Shown here piece by piece: positions 26,743-34,348 of a stretch of DNA of 64,000 nucleotides. Origin of the DNA: Pelomonas sp. BJYL3 (lineage in GTDB: Bacteria; Pseudomonadota; Gammaproteobacteria; Burkholderiales; Burkholderiaceae_C); NCBI RefSeq assembly GCF_027257975.1, contig NZ_JANZKX010000001.1, positions 62,001 through 126,000 of the forward strand, read 5' to 3'. Position 1 is the stretch's first letter, and each line of letters begins with the position of its first letter. A program made the translations under genes and the position numbers. Under the pieces are notes generated by a model that searched no databases, was not told the DNA's origin, and saw only the letters and a program-made list of their open reading frames with translations.

Positions 26743-27722
26743 GCGCGCCGCGTACCCCCTTCGGCATCGAGGCCGCCAGCCACTATCTGCCATCACGTGT
26801 CTCGGTGGAAGACTGGGCACGGGCTCATGGTGTCCCCGACGAGACGCTGCAGGTCCTGCATGACAACGGCATGCGCTACTTCCACCATGCCGGCGAGGCC
26901 ACGGTAGAGCAGCTGGCCTCCCGGGCCCTGGACACGCTCTTCGAGCAGCACGCGATCGACCCGGCCTCGGTGGACCTGCTGGTCTATGTGCACTCGCTGC
27001 CCAGCAGCATGCCTGCCCCGCCCTCGAGCCTGCCGGCCCGGCTGGCCACCACCTTCGGCCTGCGGCAGGCCCGCAGCTTCGCCCTGACCGGCCAGAACTG
27101 CGCCAGCCTCCTGGCCGCCCTGCGCGTCATGCGCAGCCTCTTCCTGGCCGAGCCGCAGCTCAACCGGGTGCTGCTGGTCAGTGCCGATCGGGCCTGCGGC
27201 GAGCGCTACCGCGAAGTCGGCGCCTTCTCCTTCGAAAGCGACGGCGCCTGCGCCCTGCTGCTGTCCCGCCACCATCCCTTCAACAGGCCGCTGGCCTTTG
27301 CGGGGCATGTGGACGGCCGGCATCACGGCGGCTTCCGGCGGCCGCAGGCCCGCACCCACGAGTACCGGGCGCTCTACGGCCTGGTCGCCCATCGCCTGAT
27401 CAGCCGCACGGCACAGGCCAGCCAGCTGGCCCTGGAGGACTTCCGCCACCTGCTGCCCGTCAACCTGGACCGGCATGTGTTCGAGCGGCTGGCGGCCAGC
27501 CTGCATATGCCGGTGGACTGGGTATTCACGGCGAATATTGCCGAGCATGGCCACGTCATGTGCTGCGACGTGGTCATCAATCTGCTGGACCTGTGGGACC
27601 GGCATGCCTTGGACGCCCGGGAGAACCTGCTCTTCTTCATGTCAGGCAACAACGGTTCATTTGCCACCATGGCGCTTGGCAACTGTCAATCCTTTCACGA
27701 GGGTCGACCCATGAACAAGTGA
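26739..27722 (+). CDS. Ketosynthase III-like protein D (Cys present, His to Asn)
   Basis: 327 residues, paralog of protein B (shared VSVE-W, NG-R-FH, LDLWDR/INLL features). C121 in TGQNCASLL is the proposed nucleophile; the histidine of B (H245) corresponds to N242 in LLPVNLDRH; the third position is H272 in EHGHVMCCDVVINLL. Start at the ATG overlapping the stop of C. With C it forms the second tandem pair. Role unknown; loss of the histidine suggests acyl transfer or priming more than chain extension. Confidence 0.75.
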   Translation: MSAPRTPFGIEAASHYLPSRVSVEDWARAHGVPDETLQVLHDNGMRYFHHAGEATVEQLASRALDTLFEQHAIDPASVDLLVYVHSLPSSMPAPPSSLPARLATTFGLRQARSFALTGQNCASLLAALRVMRSLFLAEPQLNRVLLVSADRACGERYREVGAFSFESDGACALLLSRHHPFNRPLAFAGHVDGRHHGGFRRPQARTHEYRALYGLVAHRLISRTAQASQLALEDFRHLLPVNLDRHVFERLAASLHMPVDWVFTANIAEHGHVMCCDVVINLLDLWDRHALDARENLLFFMSGNNGSFATMALGNCQSFHEGRPMNK

Positions 27723-27736
27723 CATGAAGTGCTAGC

Positions 27737-27750
27737 CTCACGGCCGTGAG
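27737..27750. promoter_or_regulatory. 14-bp perfect palindrome between protein D and luxR
   Basis: CTCACGG-CCGTGAG lies 14 bases after the stop of protein D and 158-171 bases before the luxR ATG. No T-run follows, so it is more like an operator than an intrinsic terminator. Candidate site for control of luxR. Confidence 0.4.
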
Positions 27751-27907
27751 CTTGCACGCTGCACGAAGCGTTTGATTCTCGATGTGTAGGCGCGGCCAGA
27801 CTGCGCCCCGAAGACCATCGATGCGCTACTCACCGGAGGGCTTGCGAGCGCGTACGGGAATCGTCGGAAGAACGACCCGCCCGCTCGAGGTGTTGTGGGA
27901 GTTTCTG

Positions 27908-28636
27908 ATGCGCGAATTCATCGAGGACGCCGGCCAGGCTGACAGCCTTCCCGTGCTCCTGGCATCGTTCGAACGGGCGGTCCGCCGCCTCGACTTCGAG
28001 CACTATTCCTTCTCCTGTTGGGAGGCCAAGGGTGGCTCCGGCGCCTCGCCGGCGGGCGAGCATCGCATCCTGGCGCAGAACTATCCGTCCCCCTGGGTGG
28101 ACCGCTACCGGGATCGCGACTATTTCAGCAAGGACCCCGTCATCCGCCATGCGCGCGGCACGGTCAAGCCCTTCCAGTGGAGCGACCTGACCGTGCAGGG
28201 CAGCCGCGAAGAGGCGGTGCTGCAGGAAGCCCTCGCCGCCGGGCTGCGCGAGGGCATGGCCGTGCCCATCCATGAACCCTGGGGACGGATCTACCTGACG
28301 ACCCTGGCCACCCGGCGGGCCGCGTCCTCGGCCAGGATCGACGCGGAGCAGCTGAGGACCCAGGCCCACATGCTGGCCGTCATCTTCCATGCCCGCTATG
28401 CGGCGCTGGGCGGGCTGCAGTCCCGGGACCGGCTCGTCGGCCTGACACCGCGGGAAAGCGAGTGCCTGACCTGGGTGGCCCAGGGCAAGTCGTCCTGGGA
28501 CATCGGGCAGCTGATGGCGGTGTCCGAGCACACGGTCAACTTCCATCTGAAGAATGCCATGCGCAAGTTCGATACCGCCAGCCGGGTGACGGCAGCGGTC
28601 CGCGCGGCCAGCCTGGGCCTGATCCACCTGCCCTGA
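27908..28636 (+). CDS. LuxR-family quorum-sensing regulator
   Basis: 242 residues from the ATG at 27908, which follows TGGGAG and gives the normal LuxR length; an in-frame start exists at 27782. The autoinducer-binding residues of TraR are all present with a constant offset: W63, Y67, D76, P77 and W91, plus G116 in REGMAVP. The C-terminal GerE helix-turn-helix (LTPRESECLTWVAQGKSSWD, SEHTVNFHLKNAMRKF) is complete. It should bind an acyl-homoserine lactone made by the LuxI 613 bp downstream and act on lux-box-like sites before the ACP gene and luxI. Confidence 0.92.
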   Translation: MREFIEDAGQADSLPVLLASFERAVRRLDFEHYSFSCWEAKGGSGASPAGEHRILAQNYPSPWVDRYRDRDYFSKDPVIRHARGTVKPFQWSDLTVQGSREEAVLQEALAAGLREGMAVPIHEPWGRIYLTTLATRRAASSARIDAEQLRTQAHMLAVIFHARYAALGGLQSRDRLVGLTPRESECLTWVAQGKSSWDIGQLMAVSEHTVNFHLKNAMRKFDTASRVTAAVRAASLGLIHLP

Positions 28637-28644
28637 GCCCATCA

Positions 28645-28671
28645 CCGGCGCTGTGCAGCGCGCAGCGCCGG
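28645..28671 (+). terminator. Hairpin downstream of luxR
   Basis: CCGGCGCTG/CAGCGCCGG, two perfect 9-bp arms with a 9-base loop, starting eight bases after the luxR stop. There is no T-run, so it may be a weak or Rho-assisted end or an mRNA 3' stabiliser. Confidence 0.5.
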
Positions 28672-28817
28672 ACAACCGTGCGGCAACGCGGGCCCTCGTG
28701 CCAGGCGCAGACGCCTCACGCCCTGCCCGCTCGCACCGATCACCGGCCGCCTGGCTGCAGGGCCCCGACTGCGTCCACAGCCACCGAGGCAGGCTTGCGC
28801 CCCCCGGCATGGAGCCT

Positions 28818-28833
28818 GGGGTCAGGTCTTGCC
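28818..28833 (+). repeat. Dispersed 14-mer motif, copy 3
   Basis: GGGGTCAGGTCTTGCC in the luxR-luxI gap; non-coding. Confidence 0.7.
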
Positions 28834-29057
28834 AGCCATGCCTTCGACCCCAGCACTGGCCGGGGCGTCGAACCCCCTGTCGATGACAGCAGCCCCGCAC
28901 CGCCAAGGCCCTGAGGGCTCGCTGACGTGACGCTGCGCCCTGCCTCGCAGGGGCGCGCCGAGCGAAGCGGGCGCCTCTGCCGCGCCTGCTGCCCTCCGTC
29001 ATCGTCGATGGCCTCGATGCCTCACCCGATGCGTTACCCGATGCCTAGCCGCCGGCC

Positions 29058-29090
29058 CTTGCAATCGCCTTGCAATCGCCTTGCAAGTCC
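29058..29090. repeat. Three 11-bp tandem repeats
   Basis: CTTGCAATCGC at 29058-29068 and 29069-29079, then CTTGCAAGTCC at 29080-29090. They lie about 85 bp upstream of the lux-box-like element of luxI. The TTGCAA core is itself a small palindrome. Confidence 0.6.
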
Positions 29091-29173
29091 CTGCTCTCAG
29101 ACAGCTTCGTGCATGCGTCGCCATGCCTGTTTCACGCTGGAGCCCAGGCGCGCCGGGCATCGCCTGCGTTCAA

Positions 29174-29220
29174 GCTCTCTGACTGGGTAGGTGCCTGGCC
29201 AGGCTCGATGTTCCTAGCAT
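29174..29220 (+). promoter_or_regulatory. luxI promoter with lux-box-like element
   Basis: GCTCTCTGACTGGGTAGG (29174-29191) matches the ACP-gene dyad at 12 of 18 positions. Exactly 41 bp after its first base comes TAGCAT in TTCCTAGCAT (29215-29220), the same offset as in front of the ACP gene. A further perfect palindrome GCCTGGCCAGGC lies at 29193-29204. Suggests LuxR autoregulation of signal synthesis. Confidence 0.45.
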
Positions 29221-29249
29221 CCCACGCATGCCAACGGGAGGAGCCCTCC

Positions 29250-29888
29250 ATGATCGAAGTCCATCCATCCCTGCCCGCCGATTCGCCCGTGGCGCAGGAG
29301 CTCTACCACTTCCGCTACCGTGTCTTCGTCCAGCATGCCGGCTGGGAATTGCCCTGCCAAAAGCAACAGGAGCGCGACCAGTTCGACACGCCAGGCGCCG
29401 TCCATCTGGTCAGCCGTGCGGCCAATGGCCGCATCGCGGGGCTGCTGCGCCTGCTGCCCACGACGGCGCCCTACATGATCGAGAAGCTCTGGCCCGATCT
29501 GCTGGCGCCCTATCCGGCGCCGCGCTCCCCACAGATCTGGGAGGTCACGCGACTGGGCACGGACCCCGAGCTGGGCCTGCTCGAGCGCGGCCAGACTGTC
29601 GCCGAGCTGGTCACCGCCTGCCTCGAGTACGGCCTGGACCATGGCATCCAGCAGATGCTGGCCGTGATGAGCGAGGACCACGCACGCCGTGTCGTCATGG
29701 GCATGGGATGGCGCTACGAGCGCTGCGGTCCCACGCGCCTGCTGGGCGGCTCGCCCGTCATCGCCCTGCGCCTCAGGCTCAGCGAGGACGCGCTGGCCCG
29801 CGTACGCCAGCGCACCCGCCTGACGGCTCGACTGTGCCCCCAAGCCCATTCGTCGCGGGCCCTGCCCGCCCTTGCCCTGCCTGCCTGA
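29250..29888 (+). CDS. LuxI-family acyl-homoserine-lactone synthase
   Basis: 212 residues. All eight family-invariant residues are present at a constant offset of -2 from LuxI numbering: R22, F26, W32, D43, D46, R67, E98 and R101 (in FRYRVF, HAGW, ERDQFD, GLLRLL and WEVTRLG). It joins SAM and an acyl donor to make an acyl-homoserine lactone. ATG after GGGAGGAG; a longer frame from 29070 is not supported. The acyl group cannot be read from sequence; an acyl-CoA dehydrogenase gene 15 bp downstream may shape it. Confidence 0.95.
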   Translation: MIEVHPSLPADSPVAQELYHFRYRVFVQHAGWELPCQKQQERDQFDTPGAVHLVSRAANGRIAGLLRLLPTTAPYMIEKLWPDLLAPYPAPRSPQIWEVTRLGTDPELGLLERGQTVAELVTACLEYGLDHGIQQMLAVMSEDHARRVVMGMGWRYERCGPTRLLGGSPVIALRLRLSEDALARVRQRTRLTARLCPQAHSSRALPALALPA

Positions 29889-29903
29889 GAAAGGACCCTC
29901 TCC

Positions 29904-31106
29904 ATGAACCTGAGTACCGACTTGCAACTCGAACAGCTGCAGCAGCGGCTGCATGACATGGGCCTGTCCACGCAGGACCTCTGCAGCGCCATGCGGCAGC
30001 ACGCCGCCGCCGTCGATGAAACGGGCGACATCCCATCCGGATTCTGGAAGCAGGTCTCCGTGCGGGCCTTGAACCTCAACCTCGTGCCCCCCGAGCACGG
30101 CGGCGACGAGGGGCTGTGGCCCCTCATGCAGCGCGTGCTGCTGATGGAGCAGCTGGGCCACGCTGACCCGGCGCTGGCACTGGCCCTGCCCGGGCCCGGC
30201 CTGTCCACGCCGCCCTTGCTGGCGCTGGCCTCGCAGGAGCAGCAGCGCGAGCTGTTCAGCCGATTCCAGAGCGACGTGCCCGTCTGGGGAGGCTTCGCCA
30301 TCACGGAGCCGGACATCGGTTCCGACGCCACGGCCCTGCGCACCAGCGCCCGGGCCTGCAGCGAGGGCTATGTGCTGAACGGCACCAAGTGCTTCATCAC
30401 CAATGGGGCGCGAGCCGACTTTGTGGTCACCTTCGCCACCCTGGACAAGGGTCGGGGTCGCTTCGGCGTGCGGGCCTTTGCCGTCGACCGCCGGACGCCC
30501 GGCTTCCAGGTCGTACGCCTGGAGAAGATGCTGGGGCTGCGGGGCAGCCAGCTGGCCGTGCTGTCCTACGCCGACTGCCTGGTGCCGCACGAGAGCCTGC
30601 TGCAGCGCGGGGACGAAAGCCGGCTGCATGACGCCTTCTCCGGCGCGCAGAGCTCCTGGGACTATTTCCGGCCGGTGCTGTCCTCGGTGATCGTCGGCAG
30701 CTGCGCCCGGGTGCGCGACGAGCTCGTGAGCTATCTGGAAGCCGCCAGACCGCAGTCCGCCCACTGGGGGCAGCAGCAGGTGGCCGCCATGCTCAGCAAC
30801 ATCAGCGGCAAGATCAGCGCGGCGCGCCTCCTGTGCCACAAGGCGGCATGGCGCCATGAGCAGGGCCTGCCGGTGTCCAAGGATTCGTCCATGGCCAAGG
30901 CCTATGCCTCGCGCATCGCCATGGAGATCGCGGAGACCGTGCTGCAGACCGTGGGGCTCGAAGGCCTGCACGAGCACCCCGTGTTCGAGCGCTTCTACCG
31001 CGACGCCAAGGCCTACGACATCCTGGAGGGCACCGGCGACATGCAGCGCCTGATGGTCGCGCGACTGCAGCAGCGTCAGAGCGTCGAGAACGGCATGCTG
31101 GCCTGA
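29904..31106 (+). CDS. Acyl-CoA dehydrogenase (canonical)
   Basis: 400 residues with complete motifs: FAITEPDIGSDATALRT (flavin/acyl binding), GTKCFITNGARADF, LRGSQLAVLSYADCLVP, and AYDILEGTGDMQR with the catalytic Glu in the EGT position. It oxidises an acyl thioester to the alpha,beta-unsaturated form using FAD. It lies 15 bp after luxI and is probably co-transcribed with it. It could desaturate the cluster product or the acyl donor of the signal; it may also pair with the degenerate dehydrogenase at 23995. Confidence 0.9.
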   Translation: MNLSTDLQLEQLQQRLHDMGLSTQDLCSAMRQHAAAVDETGDIPSGFWKQVSVRALNLNLVPPEHGGDEGLWPLMQRVLLMEQLGHADPALALALPGPGLSTPPLLALASQEQQRELFSRFQSDVPVWGGFAITEPDIGSDATALRTSARACSEGYVLNGTKCFITNGARADFVVTFATLDKGRGRFGVRAFAVDRRTPGFQVVRLEKMLGLRGSQLAVLSYADCLVPHESLLQRGDESRLHDAFSGAQSSWDYFRPVLSSVIVGSCARVRDELVSYLEAARPQSAHWGQQQVAAMLSNISGKISAARLLCHKAAWRHEQGLPVSKDSSMAKAYASRIAMEIAETVLQTVGLEGLHEHPVFERFYRDAKAYDILEGTGDMQRLMVARLQQRQSVENGMLA

Positions 31107-31476
31107 GCATGAGGCGCCCTGCCTGAGCGTCCAGACGGGGCGTCAAGCCGCGCGATCAAGCCCTACGCGAAGGCCGCAGCGGCAAGCGGACCGGACGGCT
31201 GCATGAAGGGATCTCACAAGCAGCCCGGATGAGAGGCCTGCCCGCGCAGGCCGCTTAGGTAGGCCGCTTAGGTAGGCCGCTTAGGTAGGCCGCTTAGGTA
31301 GGCCGCTTAAGCACACCGCTTAAGCAGACCGCTCAAGCGAGGCGAATCATCCAGGCGCGTCCAGTCGCGGCAGCCAAGTGTCGAGCGAGGCCCCGGGGCA
31401 TGCCCTTCGAGACCCTTGGCCACGCCAAGGCTGCCATCAAGGCCGGAAGTGCGGCCGGCCCTCGGCCTGGACCAAC
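31107..31476. other. Intergenic region with tandem repeat
   Basis: This 370-bp gap between the convergent dehydrogenase and GntR genes holds the 13-bp tandem array (31248-31338) and otherwise no ORF or structure I can support. Confidence 0.6.
31248..31338. repeat. Seven 13-bp tandem repeats
   Basis: Unit AGGCCGCTTAGGT. Copies 1-4 (31248-31299) are identical; copy 5 reads AGGCCGCTTAAGC, copy 6 ACACCGCTTAAGC, copy 7 AGACCGCTCAAGC (ends 31338). Divergence increases toward one end, as in a growing array. Units have no spacers, so it is not a CRISPR array. It separates the biosynthetic half from the catabolic half of the island. Confidence 0.9.
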
Positions 31477-32358
31477 TCAGCTCTTGGCCTGCCGGCGCAG
31501 CAGCAGCGAGGTATCCGCCGCCGTCGGCAAGCCGGCCCCCAGGCGCAGTTCCGAATCGAGCACCAGGCGGCTGCGCAGGCCGGCCTGCAGCAGGTCCAGA
31601 TGCCGCTGGTTCTCGACGATATGCGCCAGCATCAGCTTGCGGACCTGGTCGGCATCCGCCTTGCGCACGGCGGCGAGGATCTTGCGGTGAGCCCGCCAGG
31701 CCGCCTCGCCCAGGCGCTGGTGTTCATCCTGCGTGGCGTGCAGAGAGGACACCACCATGGTCTCCAGCATGCGATTGATCAGCCTGCACTGGAAGCGCAG
31801 GAAGGGATTGGGGCAGGCCTCGGCCAGGATGTCGTGGAAGTGCAGGTCCTCGACGCGCTGCATGGCCGCCGGATGGGTGTTGTCCTGGCTCGGGTTGGAG
31901 ATCTCGATGCTGCGCTCCAGGGCTTCGAGATCGGCGTCGCTGAGATGCGGCACGGCCAGCGCAGCCATCTCGGGCTCGAGCATGCGGCGCAGGGCGTAGA
32001 TGTCCCCGATGGTGATGTCCTGGAAGAAGAGGTAGTTCTGCAGGAACTGGAAGGTCCGATCCAGGGTGACGCGCTCGATGGTAGCGCCACCGGCCGGCCC
32101 CGTGCTGAGCCGGATCAGGCCCTGGACCTCCAGCGCCTTCAGGGCTTCACGCATGGTGCCCCGGCTCACGCCGAACATCTCCTGCAGCTCGGCTTCCTTG
32201 GGAAGCTTCTCGCCCGGGTTCAGGTTCCGGCCGGTGATCCAGCGCTTGATTTCCTCAACGACCAAGTCCCCTCTTTTGAGGCCGCGCTGCGCAACCTGTT
32301 TCTTCGTCACCGCCGCTCCCGGCTGTTCTGGCTGCGAGCGATGATACCGTAGGCCCAC
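31477..32358 (-). CDS. GntR/FadR-type transcriptional regulator (FCD domain)
   Basis: About 293 residues from a GTG at 32358; a second GTG 16 codons later is as plausible. The N-terminal winged helix reads EKLPKEAELQEMFGVSRGTMREALKALEVQGLI; the C-terminal FCD domain shows DLHFHDILAEACPNP and the HRKILAAVRKADADQVRKLMLAHI stretch with its metal-binding histidines. It lies 32 bp after the DUF1185 gene on the same strand, so it is probably the last gene of the transporter operon and represses it through the palindromes at 39200, 39253 and 40897. Confidence 0.88.
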   Translation of the reverse strand: MGLRYHRSQPEQPGAAVTKKQVAQRGLKRGDLVVEEIKRWITGRNLNPGEKLPKEAELQEMFGVSRGTMREALKALEVQGLIRLSTGPAGGATIERVTLDRTFQFLQNYLFFQDITIGDIYALRRMLEPEMAALAVPHLSDADLEALERSIEISNPSQDNTHPAAMQRVEDLHFHDILAEACPNPFLRFQCRLINRMLETMVVSSLHATQDEHQRLGEAAWRAHRKILAAVRKADADQVRKLMLAHIVENQRHLDLLQAGLRSRLVLDSELRLGAGLPTAADTSLLLRRQAKS

Positions 32359-32390
32359 CGGGCACCAGGGCGTGGCACAGCCTGCGTCCG

Positions 32391-32936
32391 CTAGGTCTGC
32401 GGTTGGATGCGGGCCAGCGGCCGCCCACCCTCCGACAGCACCAGGGCGACCACGATTTCCCGTGGCAGAGGGGCGTCCGCGATGGAGAAGCTGACGGCGT
32501 CGAAGTGGTCAAAGCTCCAGGGGTCCAGGATGTTGTGGACGGGCACGTCGAGGACGCAACCCGCTGCTGCGCGCTTCACGGTCGAGGGCATCACGGACAG
32601 GGCCTGCATCAGCCGCGCCCGCACGGCCTTGCCGAACAGCGGATGCAGCAGCGCTGCAGCGTGCTCCACTTCACCGGACGTTCCCACAATGGCCCCCTTG
32701 CCATAGGCCTCCACCATGGCGCGCTCCCCGCCCAGCAGCTGCAGCGCGGAGGCTGTCAACTGCTGGCCGAGGTCGCGGCCCAGCCCGTAGAGTGCCGACA
32801 GGTCCTCCTGCCAGCGACCGGCGTATTCGTTCTCCAGCACGGCAGCCGTGACTACGCGTCGCACCGGCCGGCCGACGCGATGCCCCTGCTCCTCCTGGAT
32901 CTCTTCCACCTGGCTGAAGAATTTGCGAATCCTCAT
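32391..32936 (-). CDS. DUF1185 (amino acid synthesis) family protein
   Basis: 181 residues. RPVRRVVTAAVLENEYAG, YGKGAIVGTSGEVEHAAALLHPLFG and FDAVSFSIADAPLPREIVVAL fit the DUF1185 family as I recall it. Members are small enzymes of unclear function often found with amidases and ABC importers. Overlaps the amidase stop by 4 bp. Likely acts on the imported amide or its product; the reaction is unknown. Confidence 0.75.
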   Translation of the reverse strand: MRIRKFFSQVEEIQEEQGHRVGRPVRRVVTAAVLENEYAGRWQEDLSALYGLGRDLGQQLTASALQLLGGERAMVEAYGKGAIVGTSGEVEHAAALLHPLFGKAVRARLMQALSVMPSTVKRAAAGCVLDVPVHNILDPWSFDHFDAVSFSIADAPLPREIVVALVLSEGGRPLARIQPQT

Positions 32937-34348
32937 GTCGACGCCTCCTCGGCCAGCACCATGGGGGGTGCCGGAAATGCACCGCGGGCCTGTTCATAGC
33001 CCCGGCATACACGCAAGACCAGTCCATCGTGGAAGCGCGGCCCAATGACCTGCAGGCCGATGGGCAGCCCCTCCCGGCTCAGTCCGCAGGGCACGCTGGC
33101 CGCCGGCTGCTGGGTCTGGTTGCACCAGGAGGTCAGGGGCGGCGCCGTGCGCATGTCCGGCGGCAGGCCTGGCGTGGGCGGGGGCAGGCGATGGAAGCTG
33201 GGGCAGACCAGCACGTCGTAGCGTGCAAAGAAGGCATGCATGGCACTGGCCAGCTCCATGCGCGCCTGCAGGGCATCCATAAGCCGGACGGCACTCAGAC
33301 GCCTTCCGCAGTCCGCCAGCTCCAGGATCTCGGGATCCATCAGCTGGCGCAGCGGCTCCGGTGTGTGACGCACCAACTGTTCTGAGCGCGCCATCCACAG
33401 GATCGTGTGCATCTCGCTCTTCATATAGCCCTGCAGGGGCTCCACCGCCTCCAGCCAGCTCACGCGGGCACCGAGTTGCTCCAGGAGGCGCGCCGCGCTG
33501 CAGGCGGCCGTGGTGATCTGGGGATCGACGTCGGCGATGCCCAGGGTCGCGCTGAAGGCCACGCGAAGCCCCTCCACGCCCCGATGGAGCCCGCGGCAGA
33601 AGTCCTCGACCGGACCGCCGAAGGACTGCCAGTCGGCCGGCCAGGGCCGGGCCATGGCCGTGAGCATGAGGGCCAGGTCTTGCACGCTGCGCGCCATGGG
33701 ACCGACATTGGACAACTCACCGACGTTGTGGGGTTCCATGGTCGGCACCCTCTTGAAGGAGGGCTTGAGGCCGCAGACTCCGTTCCAGGCAGCGGGCACG
33801 CGGATGGAGCCCCCGCCGTCGGTGCCCACGGCCAGCGGACCCATGCGCGCGGCCAGCGCCGCCCCGGCCCCGCTGCTGCTGCCCCCGGCGCTCAGCGCCG
33901 GGTTCCAGGGATTGCGCGTCACACCGGTCAGGGGGCTGTCGCTGACGATCTTGTTGCCGAACTCGGTGGTGGTGGTCTTGCCGAAGATCACCGCTCCCGC
34001 CCGGCGCAGCAACTCGACGCAGGGCGCGTCGTGCTCGGCCAGATGCCCCGGAGGCAAGGTGCAGGAGCCGAACAGGGTGGACATGCCGCGGGTGGCCACC
34101 ATGTCCTTGACCGAGACGGGCACGCCGTCCAGCGGTCCGCAGGGCGTGCCTTGCAGCCAGCGCCGTTCGGACGCCGCGGCGTCCTGCAGGGCGCCATCCT
34201 CGTCGATGACCCGGAAGGCATTGATGTGCGGATCCAGGCTGCGCACCTGCTCCAGCACGGCGCGCATCAGCTCCACGGGCGACAGCGCCTTGCCGCGATA
34301 GGCCAGGACCAGCTCGCTGGCCGACATTTCAAGGAGTTCGTTCATCAT
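32933..34348 (-). CDS. Amidase-signature hydrolase 1
   Basis: 471 residues with the Ser-cisSer-Lys triad: lysine in PVSVKDMVAT, serine-glycine stretch AGGSSSGAG and nucleophile in GTDGGGSIRVPAAW. Hydrolyses a C-N amide bond in the cytoplasm. It overlaps the substrate-binding-protein gene by 4 bp, linking it to the importer. Related to, but distinct from, the divergently placed amidase at 39395. Substrate unknown. Confidence 0.9.
   Translation of the reverse strand: MMNELLEMSASELVLAYRGKALSPVELMRAVLEQVRSLDPHINAFRVIDEDGALQDAAASERRWLQGTPCGPLDGVPVSVKDMVATRGMSTLFGSCTLPPGHLAEHDAPCVELLRRAGAVIFGKTTTTEFGNKIVSDSPLTGVTRNPWNPALSAGGSSSGAGAALAARMGPLAVGTDGGGSIRVPAAWNGVCGLKPSFKRVPTMEPHNVGELSNVGPMARSVQDLALMLTAMARPWPADWQSFGGPVEDFCRGLHRGVEGLRVAFSATLGIADVDPQITTAACSAARLLEQLGARVSWLEAVEPLQGYMKSEMHTILWMARSEQLVRHTPEPLRQLMDPEILELADCGRRLSAVRLMDALQARMELASAMHAFFARYDVLVCPSFHRLPPPTPGLPPDMRTAPPLTSWCNQTQQPAASVPCGLSREGLPIGLQVIGPRFHDGLVLRVCRGYEQARGAFPAPPMVLAEEAST

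Larger units (their letters stand above)
28637..29249. other. luxR-luxI intergenic region
   Basis: No convincing gene is found in these 613 bp; ORFs here have no family features. It holds a hairpin (28645-28671), a copy of the dispersed 14-mer (28818-28833), CCCGATGC-type short repeats near 29017-29045, three 11-bp repeats (29058-29090), and the luxI promoter with its lux-box-like element (29174-29220). Confidence 0.6.

Noticed and set aside
31248-31338. CRISPR-like array
   Set aside because: The 13-bp units are contiguous with no spacers and no cas genes are near.
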